A DNA stretch of 15,342 nt from assembly GCA_964557545.1 (NCBI GenBank), contig CAZLAK010000038.1, forward strand, positions 1 to 15,342, given 5' to 3'. The stretch's first letter is position 1. Each line of letters starts with the position of its first letter. Below, one piece after another: positions 6,847-14,803 of this stretch. The translations under genes were made by a program, and so were the position numbers. The DNA is from CAZLAK01 sp964557545. GTDB lineage: Bacteria > Bacillota > Desulfotomaculia > Desulfotomaculales > Pelotomaculaceae. A model generated the notes under the pieces. It was given only the letters and a program-made list of their open reading frames with translations, had not been told where the DNA came from and did no database searches.

Positions 6847-9800
6847 TTAGAGCTCGAGAATGCTAAAAAACTTCCTCTTTTTAGCTTTATTATCGTTCTG
6901 GTTACTACTATTTTCATTATGAGGCGCCTTATGAGGCGCTTTTTCCGTCACAAGCCTTCGCCTCACCGCCACGCGTGAGGAGCCCAGAATCTCTTTAAGC
7001 CTTCCCACTGCCTGGCTGTCCAGGTCCACGTAGTAGTTTTCGCCCACTTCCAGCACTTTTTTCTCCCGGTCAAAGTGCAGGTAAACCGGTGAACTCCCCC
7101 GAAAGCTGCTCAAAATGAGGTGGATCTGGTCCAAAAGAGGAGTGCTGGCACTCTCCAGCTTTAAGTGCAGCTCTGCGTCCAGCATGCTTTCCAGCGGCAA
7201 AACCTCCTCTGCCACCAGCCTGACCTCTTCGCCGCTTATCCTGACGGTACCTTTTACTATCACTACCCCGTCTACTTTAATATTTGCTTTGCACTGCTGG
7301 TAAGGGCGCGGGAAGACTACCACCTCCACATTTCCGGTGAGGTCCTCCAAATTTATAACCGCCATAACTTCACCCTTGCGGGTGTTCTTTTTTTTGACGG
7401 AAGTAATCAGGCCGCCCAGCACTGCCTCCTCATTGTCAGCCATCTCTGCCAGTTCAGCAGCCGTAGCCGTGACCAGGCGGTTTAAATCTTCGCGGTAGCG
7501 CGCCAGGGGGTGCCCGCTAATGTACAGCCCCAGTGTTTCCTTTTCCAGGGCCAGCATTTCACCTTCCGGGTATTCACCGATTTGGGGCATTTGCAGACTG
7601 GCAATCTCCCGTTCATTAGTTCCCATGAGGTCAAACAGCGAAATCTGTCCCCTCTCCCTCTCCTTTTGCGACTGCTGGGCTAAGTCTAAAGCGGCATCCA
7701 CTGAGGCCATCAGCTGGGCGCGCGGGTGGCCAAAGGAATCAAAGGCGCCGCACTTGACCAGGCTTTCCAAAACTCTCTTGTTTATGACCCGCGGGTCAAG
7801 CCTCCGGCAAAAATCGGCAAAACCGGTATAGGGACCGTCTTTCTCCCGGCACTTGATGATTAACTCCACCGCCCCCAGACCTACATTTTTTACCGCGGCA
7901 AGGCCAAATCGGATTTTATTGCCGACGACGGTAAAGCTCTCACGGCTCTCGTTGACATCCGGAGGCAGCACCTCTATCCCTAAGCGGCGGCACTCTTCAA
8001 TGTAAGACGCTACCTTATCCGTGTTATCTACAACCGAAGTGAGCAGCGCGGCCATGTACTGCAGGGGGTAGTTGGCTTTTAAGTAAGCCGTCTGGTAAGA
8101 GACCATGGCGTAAGCTGCCGAGTGGGACTTATTGAAACCGTAGCCGGCGAAGTACTCCATAAGGTCAAAGATCTGTCCGGCAACCCCTTCATCCACGCCA
8201 TTTTTCACGGCCCCCTCGACAAACTGCGAGCGCAACCCGGCAATTATTTCCGGTTTTTTCTTGCCCATCGCCCGTCGCAAAAGGTCGGCTTCCCCTAAGG
8301 AAAAGCCGGCCAGGTCGCTGGCAATGCGCATTACTTGCTCCTGGTAGAGAATAACGCCGTAGGTGTCCTTTAAAATGGGTTCCAGCTTGGGGTGCAGGTA
8401 CTTAACTTTAGTTTGGCCGTGCTTGCTCTTAATGAAGTCTTCCACCATGCCGCTGCCCAGCGGCCCCGGACGGTAAAGGGCTACCAGGGCAATTATATCT
8501 TCAAAGACCCCGGGCTTTAAGTCGCGCAGGATGGCGCGCATTCCGCTGCTCTCCAACTGGAAGACCCCTTTTGTCTCTCCCCGGGAAAGCATTTCATACG
8601 TTTTTTTATCGTCCATAGGGACGGCGTTGATATCGATTTCCACACCGGCGGTTGCTTTTATCAGCTCCACAGCATCGCTTATGACCGTAAGCGTCCTCAA
8701 ACCCAAGAGGTCCATCTTTAAAAGGCCCAGTTCCTCCACCGTTTCTTTGGGAAACTGGGTGGTCACGGGCCCGTCGGAAGCCTTGTAAAGGGGCAGGTAG
8801 TGCGTGAGCGGGTCTCTGGTGATAACCACACCGGCGGCATGGGTAGAAGCGTGCCTGGGCATACCTTCTAAAGCGGCTGCCGTATCGATGAGCTTTTTCA
8901 CTTGAGGATCGCGCTCGTAAATTTCCTTTAAGTCGGGCGACTCAGCAAGGGCCTTTTCAATCGTCATGTTGAGTTCGGCGGGGACCATTTTGGCCACCCG
9001 GTCTACTTCCCCGTAAGGTATGTTCATGGCCCTGCCCACATCCCTGATGGCCGCCCGCGCCATCATAGTGCCGAAAGTGATGATCTGGGCCACCCGGTCG
9101 GCGCCGTATTTCTGCACCACGTAGTCGATTACCTCGCCCCGCCGTTCATAACAAAAATCCACATCGATATCCGGCATGGAAACGCGATCGGGATTCAAAA
9201 AGCGCTCAAAGAGGAGCCCGTATTTAAGGGGATCAATATTGGTAATACCCAGGCTGTAAGCTACCAGGCTGCCGGCCGCCGAGCCGCGGCCCGGCCCGAC
9301 GGGTATGCCCTTTTGGCGGGCGAAATGGATAAAGTCCCAGACGATGAGAAAATAGGCCGAGTAGCCCATCTTTTTAATTACTTCTAACTCGTAGGCCAGG
9401 CGTTTTTCGACTTCCTGCCCGGGATCTGCGCCGTACAGCCGCCGGATTCCTTCCCGGCAGAGCTCTTCTAAGTACGAATCGGTATCGTGACCCGGGGGCA
9501 CAGTAAAGTGGGGGAGAATATAACTGCCGAAATCAAGCTCCACCGTACAGCGCTCGGCTATCTCCAGGGTGGCTTTTAACGCCTTTGGGAAACCGGCAAA
9601 GCACTCTTGCATTTCTTGCGGGCTCTTTAAATAAAGCTCGTCCGATTTAAACCTCATCCGGCTGGGATCGTCTACGCTCTTGCCGGTTTGAATGGCCAAA
9701 AGAACGTCCTGAACAGCGGCATCCTCCTTACGGACGTAGTGAACGTCGTTAGTGGCCACCAGGGGAATGCCGAGCTCTTTGTGGATCTGCAAAAGTTCAG

Positions 9801-10356
9801 CGTTGGCCCTCTTTTGCTCTTCAAAACCGTGGTCCTGGAGTTCTAAGTAAAAGTTGCCTGGCCCGAAAATATCCCGGTATTCAGCGGCCGCCCGGCGGGC
9901 GCCCTGTAAGTCTCCGGCCAAGGCCAAAGACGCCACTTCCCCGGCAATGCACCCGCTCAAAGCTATAAGTCCGCGGCTTTTGGCGGCCAGTGTCTGTTTG
10001 TCCAGCCTCGGTTTGTAGTAAAAACCCCTGGTATAGCTTTCGGACACCAGCTGCAAGAGGTTGCGGTAGCCCTCCTGGTTTTCCGCTATGAGCACTAAGT
10101 GAAAGAGATTGTCGTCCACTTTGGGCGTGCGGTCGTTCATCGTGCGCGGGGCCATGTACACTTCGCAGCCCAAAAGGGGCTTTATTCCGGCCTTTTTACA
10201 GGCCTTATAAAAATCGATTACACCGAACATGGCCCCGTGATCGGTGATGGCCAGTGCCGGCATCCCAAAAGATAATGCGCGCTGTACAGCTTCTTTAATC
10301 CTAGCCGCACCGTCTAAAAGACTGTACTCAGAGTGCAGGTGCAAGTGGACAAACAC
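6847..10356 (-). CDS. dnaE: DNA polymerase III alpha subunit, DnaE type
   Basis: This is a replicative C-family polymerase. I start it at GTG 10354-10356 (1169 residues) because GAGGTGAT lies directly upstream and the protein then begins MFVHLHLHSEYSLLDG as in the family; the frame is open to 10413. An N-terminal PHP domain keeps its metal-site motifs: His6/His8, Asp39-His40, Glu65, His86, Cys136, Asp204, His206. The palm aspartates are Asp396 and Asp398 (PDIDVDF) and Asp549 (KMDLLGLRTL). A beta-clamp-binding pentapeptide QISLF lies at 904-908 and an OB-fold at about 976-1055. A hydrophilic tail (KAPHKAPH, then Asn/Lys-rich, ending KKRKFFSILEL) closes it. It is the last gene of the nth-trmL-ybaK-dnaE operon, 38 bp after the ybaK-like gene. 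No terminator is visible after it. Firmicutes usually also carry PolC, which is not in this window. Confidence 0.97.
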   Translation of the reverse strand: MFVHLHLHSEYSLLDGAARIKEAVQRALSFGMPALAITDHGAMFGVIDFYKACKKAGIKPLLGCEVYMAPRTMNDRTPKVDDNLFHLVLIAENQEGYRNLLQLVSESYTRGFYYKPRLDKQTLAAKSRGLIALSGCIAGEVASLALAGDLQGARRAAAEYRDIFGPGNFYLELQDHGFEEQKRANAELLQIHKELGIPLVATNDVHYVRKEDAAVQDVLLAIQTGKSVDDPSRMRFKSDELYLKSPQEMQECFAGFPKALKATLEIAERCTVELDFGSYILPHFTVPPGHDTDSYLEELCREGIRRLYGADPGQEVEKRLAYELEVIKKMGYSAYFLIVWDFIHFARQKGIPVGPGRGSAAGSLVAYSLGITNIDPLKYGLLFERFLNPDRVSMPDIDVDFCYERRGEVIDYVVQKYGADRVAQIITFGTMMARAAIRDVGRAMNIPYGEVDRVAKMVPAELNMTIEKALAESPDLKEIYERDPQVKKLIDTAAALEGMPRHASTHAAGVVITRDPLTHYLPLYKASDGPVTTQFPKETVEELGLLKMDLLGLRTLTVISDAVELIKATAGVEIDINAVPMDDKKTYEMLSRGETKGVFQLESSGMRAILRDLKPGVFEDIIALVALYRPGPLGSGMVEDFIKSKHGQTKVKYLHPKLEPILKDTYGVILYQEQVMRIASDLAGFSLGEADLLRRAMGKKKPEIIAGLRSQFVEGAVKNGVDEGVAGQIFDLMEYFAGYGFNKSHSAAYAMVSYQTAYLKANYPLQYMAALLTSVVDNTDKVASYIEECRRLGIEVLPPDVNESRESFTVVGNKIRFGLAAVKNVGLGAVELIIKCREKDGPYTGFADFCRRLDPRVINKRVLESLVKCGAFDSFGHPRAQLMASVDAALDLAQQSQKERERGQISLFDLMGTNEREIASLQMPQIGEYPEGEMLALEKETLGLYISGHPLARYREDLNRLVTATAAELAEMADNEEAVLGGLITSVKKKNTRKGEVMAVINLEDLTGNVEVVVFPRPYQQCKANIKVDGVVIVKGTVRISGEEVRLVAEEVLPLESMLDAELHLKLESASTPLLDQIHLILSSFRGSSPVYLHFDREKKVLEVGENYYVDLDSQAVGRLKEILGSSRVAVRRRLVTEKAPHKAPHNENSSNQNDNKAKKRKFFSILEL

Positions 10357-10394
10357 GCAGATCACCTCAAAACCGTACTCTGCACCGCTCGGCG

Positions 10395-10856
10395 CTAAAC
10401 GATGTCGGCCCACTCACCGGCCGTCACGATCTCCAGCTGCTCGGCGCTTAAGGGCAGGGCGGAATTGGGAGTGCCTGCAGCCGCGTACACTACAGGGAAA
10501 CGGCGCAGGGACTTATCCAAAATGACGGGGATGGGGCGCGGCAGGGCCAGCGGACAGACCCCGCCTACCGCATATCCGGTAATGTCTAAAACTTCCTGCG
10601 GCTCGGCTAACCTTATCTTGGCGGCACCGAGGTGTTTTTTCAGCTTGCTGCTTTTTACTCTGATGTCGCCGCTGGCCACGACCAGCACAGGACGGCCGTC
10701 AGCCAAAAACAAAAGGGTCTTGGCGATCTGCCCCACCTCTACTCCTAAAGCTGCGGCTGCCAGCTCGCAAGTGCGGGTGCTCTCTTTGAGCTCAATCACT
10801 TTAAGCCCCAGCCCAAAGCGGTCTACGTAAGATTGCACTGTTTCTATAACACTCAA
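10395..10856 (-). CDS. ybaK: YbaK/EbsC-family aminoacyl-tRNA deacylase
   Basis: YbaK-like proteins hydrolyse mischarged aminoacyl-tRNA in trans; the best-known member removes cysteine from Cys-tRNA(Pro). The 153-residue length is typical. IAKTLLF places the conserved lysine at residue 46, as in characterised YbaK. Also visible are the VASGD strand, GVCPL (99-103), and the late AAGTPNSALPLS with the conserved glycine and asparagine. Substrate choice within this family cannot be read from sequence. The start is TTG at 10854-10856 with AAGGAGG 8 nt upstream. It lies 24 bp after trmL and 38 bp before dnaE on the same strand. The symbol is a family-level label. Confidence 0.9.
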   Translation of the reverse strand: MSVIETVQSYVDRFGLGLKVIELKESTRTCELAAAALGVEVGQIAKTLLFLADGRPVLVVASGDIRVKSSKLKKHLGAAKIRLAEPQEVLDITGYAVGGVCPLALPRPIPVILDKSLRRFPVVYAAAGTPNSALPLSAEQLEIVTAGEWADIV

Positions 10857-10880
10857 CTCTTTGGCCTCCTTGAAGAACAG

Positions 10881-11342
10881 TTATTTAAGGCCCGCAAAAC
10901 CGTGCTGCCTTAAGGCTTCAAATAAAATAACGGCCACAGCGTTGGACAGGTTTAAAGACCTGACCCCCTCAATCATGGGTATGCGCACCTGTCTATCTGG
11001 AAAAGCGCTCAAGATTTCATCCGAAAGCCCCTCGGTTTCTTTGCCAAAAACCAAAAAACACCCGCGCTCGTAAGCCACGTCAGTATAGCGGCGGGCAGCT
11101 TTCACCGTGGCCAGGTAAAAAGGCCGGCCGCGGTTTTTCTCCACCACTTCCCAAAAGCTGTCGTAATATAACACCCTTACCAGGTGCCAGTAATCGAGCC
11201 CGGCCCTCTTTAAATACTTGTCCTCAGTAGAAAAACCCAAAGGCCTGACCAGGTGCAGCACGGCCCCGGTAACCGCACAGGTGCGAGCAATATTGCCGGT
11301 GTTGGCCGGGATTTCCGGCTCAACCAGGACAATATTCATCAT
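10881..11342 (-). CDS. trmL: tRNA (cytidine/uridine-34-2'-O)-methyltransferase
   Basis: TrmL is a SPOUT-fold homodimeric methyltransferase that uses S-adenosylmethionine to methylate the ribose of wobble base 34 in leucine tRNAs. The 153-residue length fits the minimal SPOUT enzyme without a separate RNA-binding domain. Its motifs are EPEIPANTGNIARTC (about 8-22), LVFGKETEGL (97-106), and the knotted SAM-binding end RIPMIEGVRSLNLSNAVAV (120-138). Two adjacent ATG codons (11340-11342 and 11337-11339) could start it. Both overlap the nth stop codon in an ATGATG arrangement, so translation is probably coupled to nth. AAGGGGCGG lies about 5 nt upstream. Confidence 0.94.
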   Translation of the reverse strand: MMNIVLVEPEIPANTGNIARTCAVTGAVLHLVRPLGFSTEDKYLKRAGLDYWHLVRVLYYDSFWEVVEKNRGRPFYLATVKAARRYTDVAYERGCFLVFGKETEGLSDEILSAFPDRQVRIPMIEGVRSLNLSNAVAVILFEALRQHGFAGLK

Positions 11343-11992
11343 AAAAACCGCCCCTTTTCCAGCCGGCTAAAATAAAGACAGAAACTGGCAATACAGCAGG
11401 AGCTGCATTCCGGTTTTTGGACCTTGCAGACCTGCCGGCCGTGGGCTATCAAGCGGAAATGGAAGTCCATTCTCTGGCTCGGTTCAATCAACTGGGAAAG
11501 CTGAGCTTCGACCGAAGGTGGCGTGCTGCCGCTGGCCAAACCGGTCCGCCTGGCTACCCGGAAAACGTGAGTATCAACCGGCAGCACTTGCTCCCCGTAA
11601 GCTATGCCGGCCACTACTCCGGCCGTTTTTGATCCAACTCCTGGCAATTTTTCCAATTCACTTCTCGATGACGGCACCTGGCCGCCGTAACTTTTCACGA
11701 TTTCTCTGGCGGCGGCCACGATATGCCTGCTCTTTTGCACGTATAGCCCGCAATCCTTTATTTCTAAAGCCAGTTCTTCCGGGGCCAACGCGGCAAATTC
11801 CCGCGGCGTCCTGTACTTTTTAAAAAGCTTGGCCGTCACCTCGTTTACGCGCCGGTCAGTGCAGCGGGCCGAAAGAATCACGGCCACCAGTAACTCAAAA
11901 GGAGAGGCAAAATTTAATGAAGGGCGCGGATTAGGATAAAAAACGGCCAGCGATTTTAAAATACCGGCAATCCTGCCGCCTTCGCCCTTCAA
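11339..11992 (-). CDS. nth: Endonuclease III, base-excision DNA glycosylase/AP lyase
   Basis: Nth removes oxidised pyrimidines from DNA and cleaves the abasic site. The 217-residue protein shows the helix-hairpin-helix LPGVGSKTAG (116-125) with catalytic Lys122, and the catalytic Asp140 in PVDTHVFRV. The [4Fe-4S] cluster motif is complete: Cys189-x6-Cys196-x2-Cys199-x5-Cys205. The loop that is usually LSAQ-TD reads LSARCTD here, with Arg43 where E. coli has a lesion-contacting glutamine. The start is TTG at 11990-11992, chosen because GGGAGGTGAT lies just upstream. It is the first gene of the operon leading to dnaE and overlaps trmL. Confidence 0.96.
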   Translation of the reverse strand: MKGEGGRIAGILKSLAVFYPNPRPSLNFASPFELLVAVILSARCTDRRVNEVTAKLFKKYRTPREFAALAPEELALEIKDCGLYVQKSRHIVAAAREIVKSYGGQVPSSRSELEKLPGVGSKTAGVVAGIAYGEQVLPVDTHVFRVARRTGLASGSTPPSVEAQLSQLIEPSQRMDFHFRLIAHGRQVCKVQKPECSSCCIASFCLYFSRLEKGRFL

Positions 11993-12041
11993 TTAAAATC
12001 ACCTCCCGCACAAAAAACCATTTTTATACAAATTAATAATA

Positions 12042-12052
12042 GCCGTAACGGC
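12042..12052. repeat. Short palindrome in the nth/DUF4912 divergent region
   Basis: GCCGT-A-ACGGC is a perfect 5-bp inverted repeat with a single central base. It lies between the divergent starts of nth and the DUF4912 gene. It is short and could be chance. Confidence 0.25.
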
Positions 12053-12087
12053 GGGTAATACTAAAAAAAGCTTCTCGCAACAAATAA

Positions 12088-12096
12088 ATTATAACA
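12088..12096 (-). promoter_or_regulatory. Extended -10 promoter candidate for the nth-dnaE operon
   Basis: On the minus strand TGTTATAAT is a perfect extended -10 element (TGnTATAAT). No good -35 is seen 16-18 bp upstream, which extended -10 promoters can tolerate. The start point would fall near 12081, leaving a leader of about 90 nt before the TTG of nth. Confidence 0.45.
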
Positions 12097-12141
12097 CAAT
12101 TTTTTATGTTAACCCCTATACCGAGGAGGGAAAACTGCCCT

Positions 12142-12903
12142 ATGAGCGTCATTTTACCATGGCTAATCTTGAGTTTGACAGTTCTAGTTTTAGCCGCCGG
12201 CGTTTTTTTATGGCTGCAAAAACGCCAGGGCCGCCCGGAAAAGACAACTGCCGCCGCGGTGCAGCCCAGAACAAGGACGCACCTCTTTTGGGAAGAAACG
12301 GCAAGCGAACCGGGCATCTTCATAAAGGAAGCGGCCGGCCGGGCCGAGCCTCTGCCGTCCCTGCCCCCCTTGCCCAAAAGTTACGGGGTGGACAGACTGG
12401 TGCTATTAGCCCGCGATCCAAACTGGCTGTACGCTTACTGGGAAATTACCGCTACCCGGCAGGAAGAATTTATTAGCAGTTATGGGCCTTCTTCCTGGGC
12501 CTCTACCCAGCCGGTGCTGCGCGTTTACGACGTCACCGGCATTCAATTTAACGGGTACAACGCCAACAGCTATACTGACATCCGCGTAAACGACTTTGCC
12601 GACAACTGGCACATAGAAGTCGGGGCTCCCGACAGGTCCTTTTGTGTGGATTTGGGGCGGATGTTCCCGGACGGCCGTTTTGTAACCCTGTTGCGCTCTA
12701 ACGTGGTAACAACTCCCCGCGCCTCTCTTTCTGACCGGCTGGATGAAGAATGGATGTGGATTGAGGGTCTGTACCGTTCTATTGCCAGGTTCCAGTTTGG
12801 CGTAAGTTCACCGTTAATTGCCGAAGAATTGAACATTGCTGCGGGCAAAATCCCCATCAACATCAGTTCGCCGGTGTACACCGGCCCAAATGACCGGCGG
12901 TAA
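12142..12903 (+). CDS. Membrane-anchored DUF4912 protein
   Basis: Residues 3-25 form one hydrophobic segment (VILPWLILSLTVLVLAAGVFLWL) with basic residues just after it (QKRQGR). By the positive-inside rule this places the N-terminus outside and the rest in the cytoplasm. A proline-rich linker (about 26-80) leads to a DUF4912 domain, recognised by DRLVLLARDPNWLYAYWEIT, LRVYDVTG, WHIEVGAPDRSFCVDLG and DGRFVTLLRSNVVTTPRA. The start ATG 12142-12144 (253 residues) has GAGGAGGG 11 nt upstream; the in-frame ATG at 12106 has no RBS. DUF4912 has no established function, but such genes often neighbour GH57 branching-enzyme genes, as here 89 bp downstream. A role in cytoplasmic alpha-glucan metabolism is inferred from that. 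Confidence 0.88.
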   Translation: MSVILPWLILSLTVLVLAAGVFLWLQKRQGRPEKTTAAAVQPRTRTHLFWEETASEPGIFIKEAAGRAEPLPSLPPLPKSYGVDRLVLLARDPNWLYAYWEITATRQEEFISSYGPSSWASTQPVLRVYDVTGIQFNGYNANSYTDIRVNDFADNWHIEVGAPDRSFCVDLGRMFPDGRFVTLLRSNVVTTPRASLSDRLDEEWMWIEGLYRSIARFQFGVSSPLIAEELNIAAGKIPINISSPVYTGPNDRR

Positions 12904-12915
12904 GTCACGGCCCGG

Positions 12916-12937
12916 CTGGCCCAGGCAAAAGGGCCAG
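12916..12937 (+). other. Intercistronic hairpin between the DUF4912 and GH57 genes
   Basis: CTGGCCC (12916-12922) and GGGCCAG (12931-12937) form a perfect 7-bp GC-rich stem with an 8-nt loop. No T-run follows, so it is not a normal terminator. It may protect or process the mRNA, or set the relative expression of the two genes. Confidence 0.45.
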
Positions 12938-12992
12938 AGCAGGCAAAACCAATTCACGCTAACCCAACAGTACATTTGAAAGGAGTTTTTTT

Positions 12993-14606
12993 ATGGCCAA
13001 AGGTTACCTCTGCCTGGTGCTGCACGCCCACTTGCCGTACGTGCGCCACCCGGAAGATGAACATTTTTTAGAAGAAAAGTGGCTTTACGAAGCCATCACC
13101 GAGACTTACCTGCCGCTTATTGATGTTTTTGACCGTCTAATAGAAGAGGGAGTCCCTTTCCGCCTTACCATGACTATGTCCCCCACCCTGGTATCCATGC
13201 TTACCGATCCGCTGCTCATAAGCCGCTACGCGCGCCACCTGGAAAAACTCATCGAGCTGAGCGAAAAGGAAGTAGGGCGGACGTACGGCACCCCTTTTCA
13301 TGAAAGCGCACTCATGTACAGGCAGCGCTTTAATGACGCCCTGTCCATCTTCAACCACCGCTACGGCCAAAACCTGGTCAGGGCCTTTAAGAAGTTCCAG
13401 GATGCCGGCAGGCTGGAGCTGATCACCTGTGCTGCCACCCACGGGTACTTGCCGCTCATGTTCATTCACCCGCCGGCCGTACGGGCCCAGGTGCGCACTG
13501 CCGTAGAACTTCACACCAGAGAATTTGGCCGCGTTCCGGACGGGATTTGGCTGCCGGAATGCGCTTACACCCCTGGTCTGGACGAAATACTAAAGGAATA
13601 CGGACTGAAATTCTTTTTTACGGACTCACACGGCATCCTCTTCGCTTCCCGCCGTCCCCGCTTTGGCATTTTTGCCCCGCTTTACTGTCCTTCGGGGGTA
13701 GCTGCTTTTGGCAGGGATATCGAATCTTCCAAGCAGGTGTGGAGCGCGCTGGAAGGTTATCCGGGAGACTTTGACTACCGTGAATTTTACCGCGACATAG
13801 GCTACGACCTGGATTTGGACTACATCGGTCCCTACATTCACCCCAAAGGCATCCGCACCCACACCGGGATAAAATACTACCGGATTACCGGCAAAGTAGA
13901 CTTAAGCCAGAAAGAACCCTACAACCCGCAACGCGCCAGGGAAAAAGCCTGTATCCACGCGGGCAATTTCATGTTCAACCGCCAGCACCAGGTTCGCTAC
14001 CTGGCCGGCCTCATGGACAGGCCGCCTTTAATAGTCGCTCCTTATGACGCCGAACTGTTCGGCCACTGGTGGTTCGAAGGCCCGCTGTGGCTGGAATGCC
14101 TAATTAAGAAGATTGCTTACGACCAGGACGAACTGGAAATGATCACCCCGAGTGACTACTTAAAACGCTTTCCCTGCAACCAGGTCGCCGTGCCCTGCGC
14201 TTCCAGCTGGGGCAACAAGGGCTACCACGAAGTCTGGCTCTGCAGTGCCAATGATTGGATTTACAGGCACCTGCACATGGCCGCTTCGAGAATGATCGAA
14301 CTGGCCACCCGGCACAAAGAGGCTGCCGGCACATTGCGCCGGGCCCTAAACCAGGCGGCCAGAGAACTCATGCTGGCCCAGAGCAGTGATTGGGCGTTTA
14401 TCATGAGTACGGGCACCATGGTGGATTACGCCGTGCGCCGGACTGTAAATCATATCGACAACTTTATAAAACTTTATAACGGTATCATATCCAATCACAT
14501 CGACGAGGGGATGCTCTTTAGTTTAGAAGAAAAAAACAATCTTTTCCCGCACCTGGACTACAGGTGGTATGCCCGTGACACCGCAGAAGAAAAAGCGGCC
14601 GTTTAA
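12993..14606 (+). CDS. GH57 (DUF1957) alpha-1,4-glucan branching enzyme
   Basis: This 537-residue protein is a cytoplasmic glycoside hydrolase family 57 enzyme of the branching-enzyme type, like Thermus TTHA1902 and Thermococcus TK1436. It makes alpha-1,6 branches in glycogen-like glucan. The conserved regions are HAHLPY (11-16), the nucleophile region GIWLPECAY with Glu189, the acid region PYDAELFGHWWFEGP with Asp352, and the late SSDWAFIMST. A helical DUF1957 C-terminal domain follows. No signal peptide is seen. The ATG start at 12993 has AAAGGAG 7 nt upstream. It is the second gene of a pair with the DUF4912 gene and ends at a strong terminator. No glgA, glgC or glgP is in the window, so the polymer is inferred. 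Confidence 0.95.
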   Translation: MAKGYLCLVLHAHLPYVRHPEDEHFLEEKWLYEAITETYLPLIDVFDRLIEEGVPFRLTMTMSPTLVSMLTDPLLISRYARHLEKLIELSEKEVGRTYGTPFHESALMYRQRFNDALSIFNHRYGQNLVRAFKKFQDAGRLELITCAATHGYLPLMFIHPPAVRAQVRTAVELHTREFGRVPDGIWLPECAYTPGLDEILKEYGLKFFFTDSHGILFASRRPRFGIFAPLYCPSGVAAFGRDIESSKQVWSALEGYPGDFDYREFYRDIGYDLDLDYIGPYIHPKGIRTHTGIKYYRITGKVDLSQKEPYNPQRAREKACIHAGNFMFNRQHQVRYLAGLMDRPPLIVAPYDAELFGHWWFEGPLWLECLIKKIAYDQDELEMITPSDYLKRFPCNQVAVPCASSWGNKGYHEVWLCSANDWIYRHLHMAASRMIELATRHKEAAGTLRRALNQAARELMLAQSSDWAFIMSTGTMVDYAVRRTVNHIDNFIKLYNGIISNHIDEGMLFSLEEKNNLFPHLDYRWYARDTAEEKAAV

Positions 14607-14633
14607 AAAGTACAATTTTACCATAAAATAACA

Positions 14634-14661
14634 GGCGGACTTTTGCTTCCGCCGTTTTTTT
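14634..14661 (+). terminator. Rho-independent terminator after the GH57 gene
   Basis: GGCGGA (14634-14639) pairs with TCCGCC (14648-14653) across an 8-nt loop, followed by G and seven T residues (14655-14661) and more T-rich sequence. It starts 27 nt after the GH57 stop. Confidence 0.88.
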
Positions 14662-14691
14662 ATCTTTTTGTTTTTACATTTTTGTGAAAAA

Positions 14692-14743
14692 AAATATTTT
14701 TTTAAAACCCGTCTTGCTAAGCCGGGTTATAATATTTTATAAT
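14692..14743 (+). promoter_or_regulatory. Promoter of lldP with UP-like element
   Basis: TATAAT (14738-14743) is a perfect -10, and TTGCTA (14714-14719), 18 bp upstream, matches the -35 at four of six positions. Directly upstream, 14692-14711 fits the published UP-element pattern AAAWWTWTTTTNNNAAANNN at nearly every fixed position and in the correct place for the RNA polymerase alpha-subunit C-terminal domain. An imperfect inverted repeat (AACCCG 14706-14711 with CGGGTT 14723-14728, plus inner CTT/AAG) spans the -35. The start point should be near 14750. Confidence 0.65.
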
Positions 14744-14754
14744 TTACGTGATCA

Positions 14755-14767
14755 ATGGTCATACCAT
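14755..14767. promoter_or_regulatory. Putative GntR/FadR-subfamily operator
   Basis: ATGGT-CAT-ACCAT is a perfect inverted repeat with a 3-nt centre. Its core TGGT-N3-ACCA is the operator form bound by FadR-subfamily GntR regulators such as PdhR and LldR. It lies at about +5 to +17 of the predicted lldP start point, where a bound repressor would block transcription. A lactate-responsive LldR- or LutR-like repressor is the natural candidate; no such gene is in the window. Confidence 0.6.
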
Positions 14768-14803
14768 CATAATATATTATGTTAAACTCATAAGAGTATA
14801 AGG

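Noticed and set aside
10357..10413. N-terminal extension of dnaE overlapping the ybaK-like gene
   Set aside because: The extra 19 residues are not family-like, while GAGGTGAT sits just before GTG 10354-10356, where the conserved HLHLHSEYS begins.
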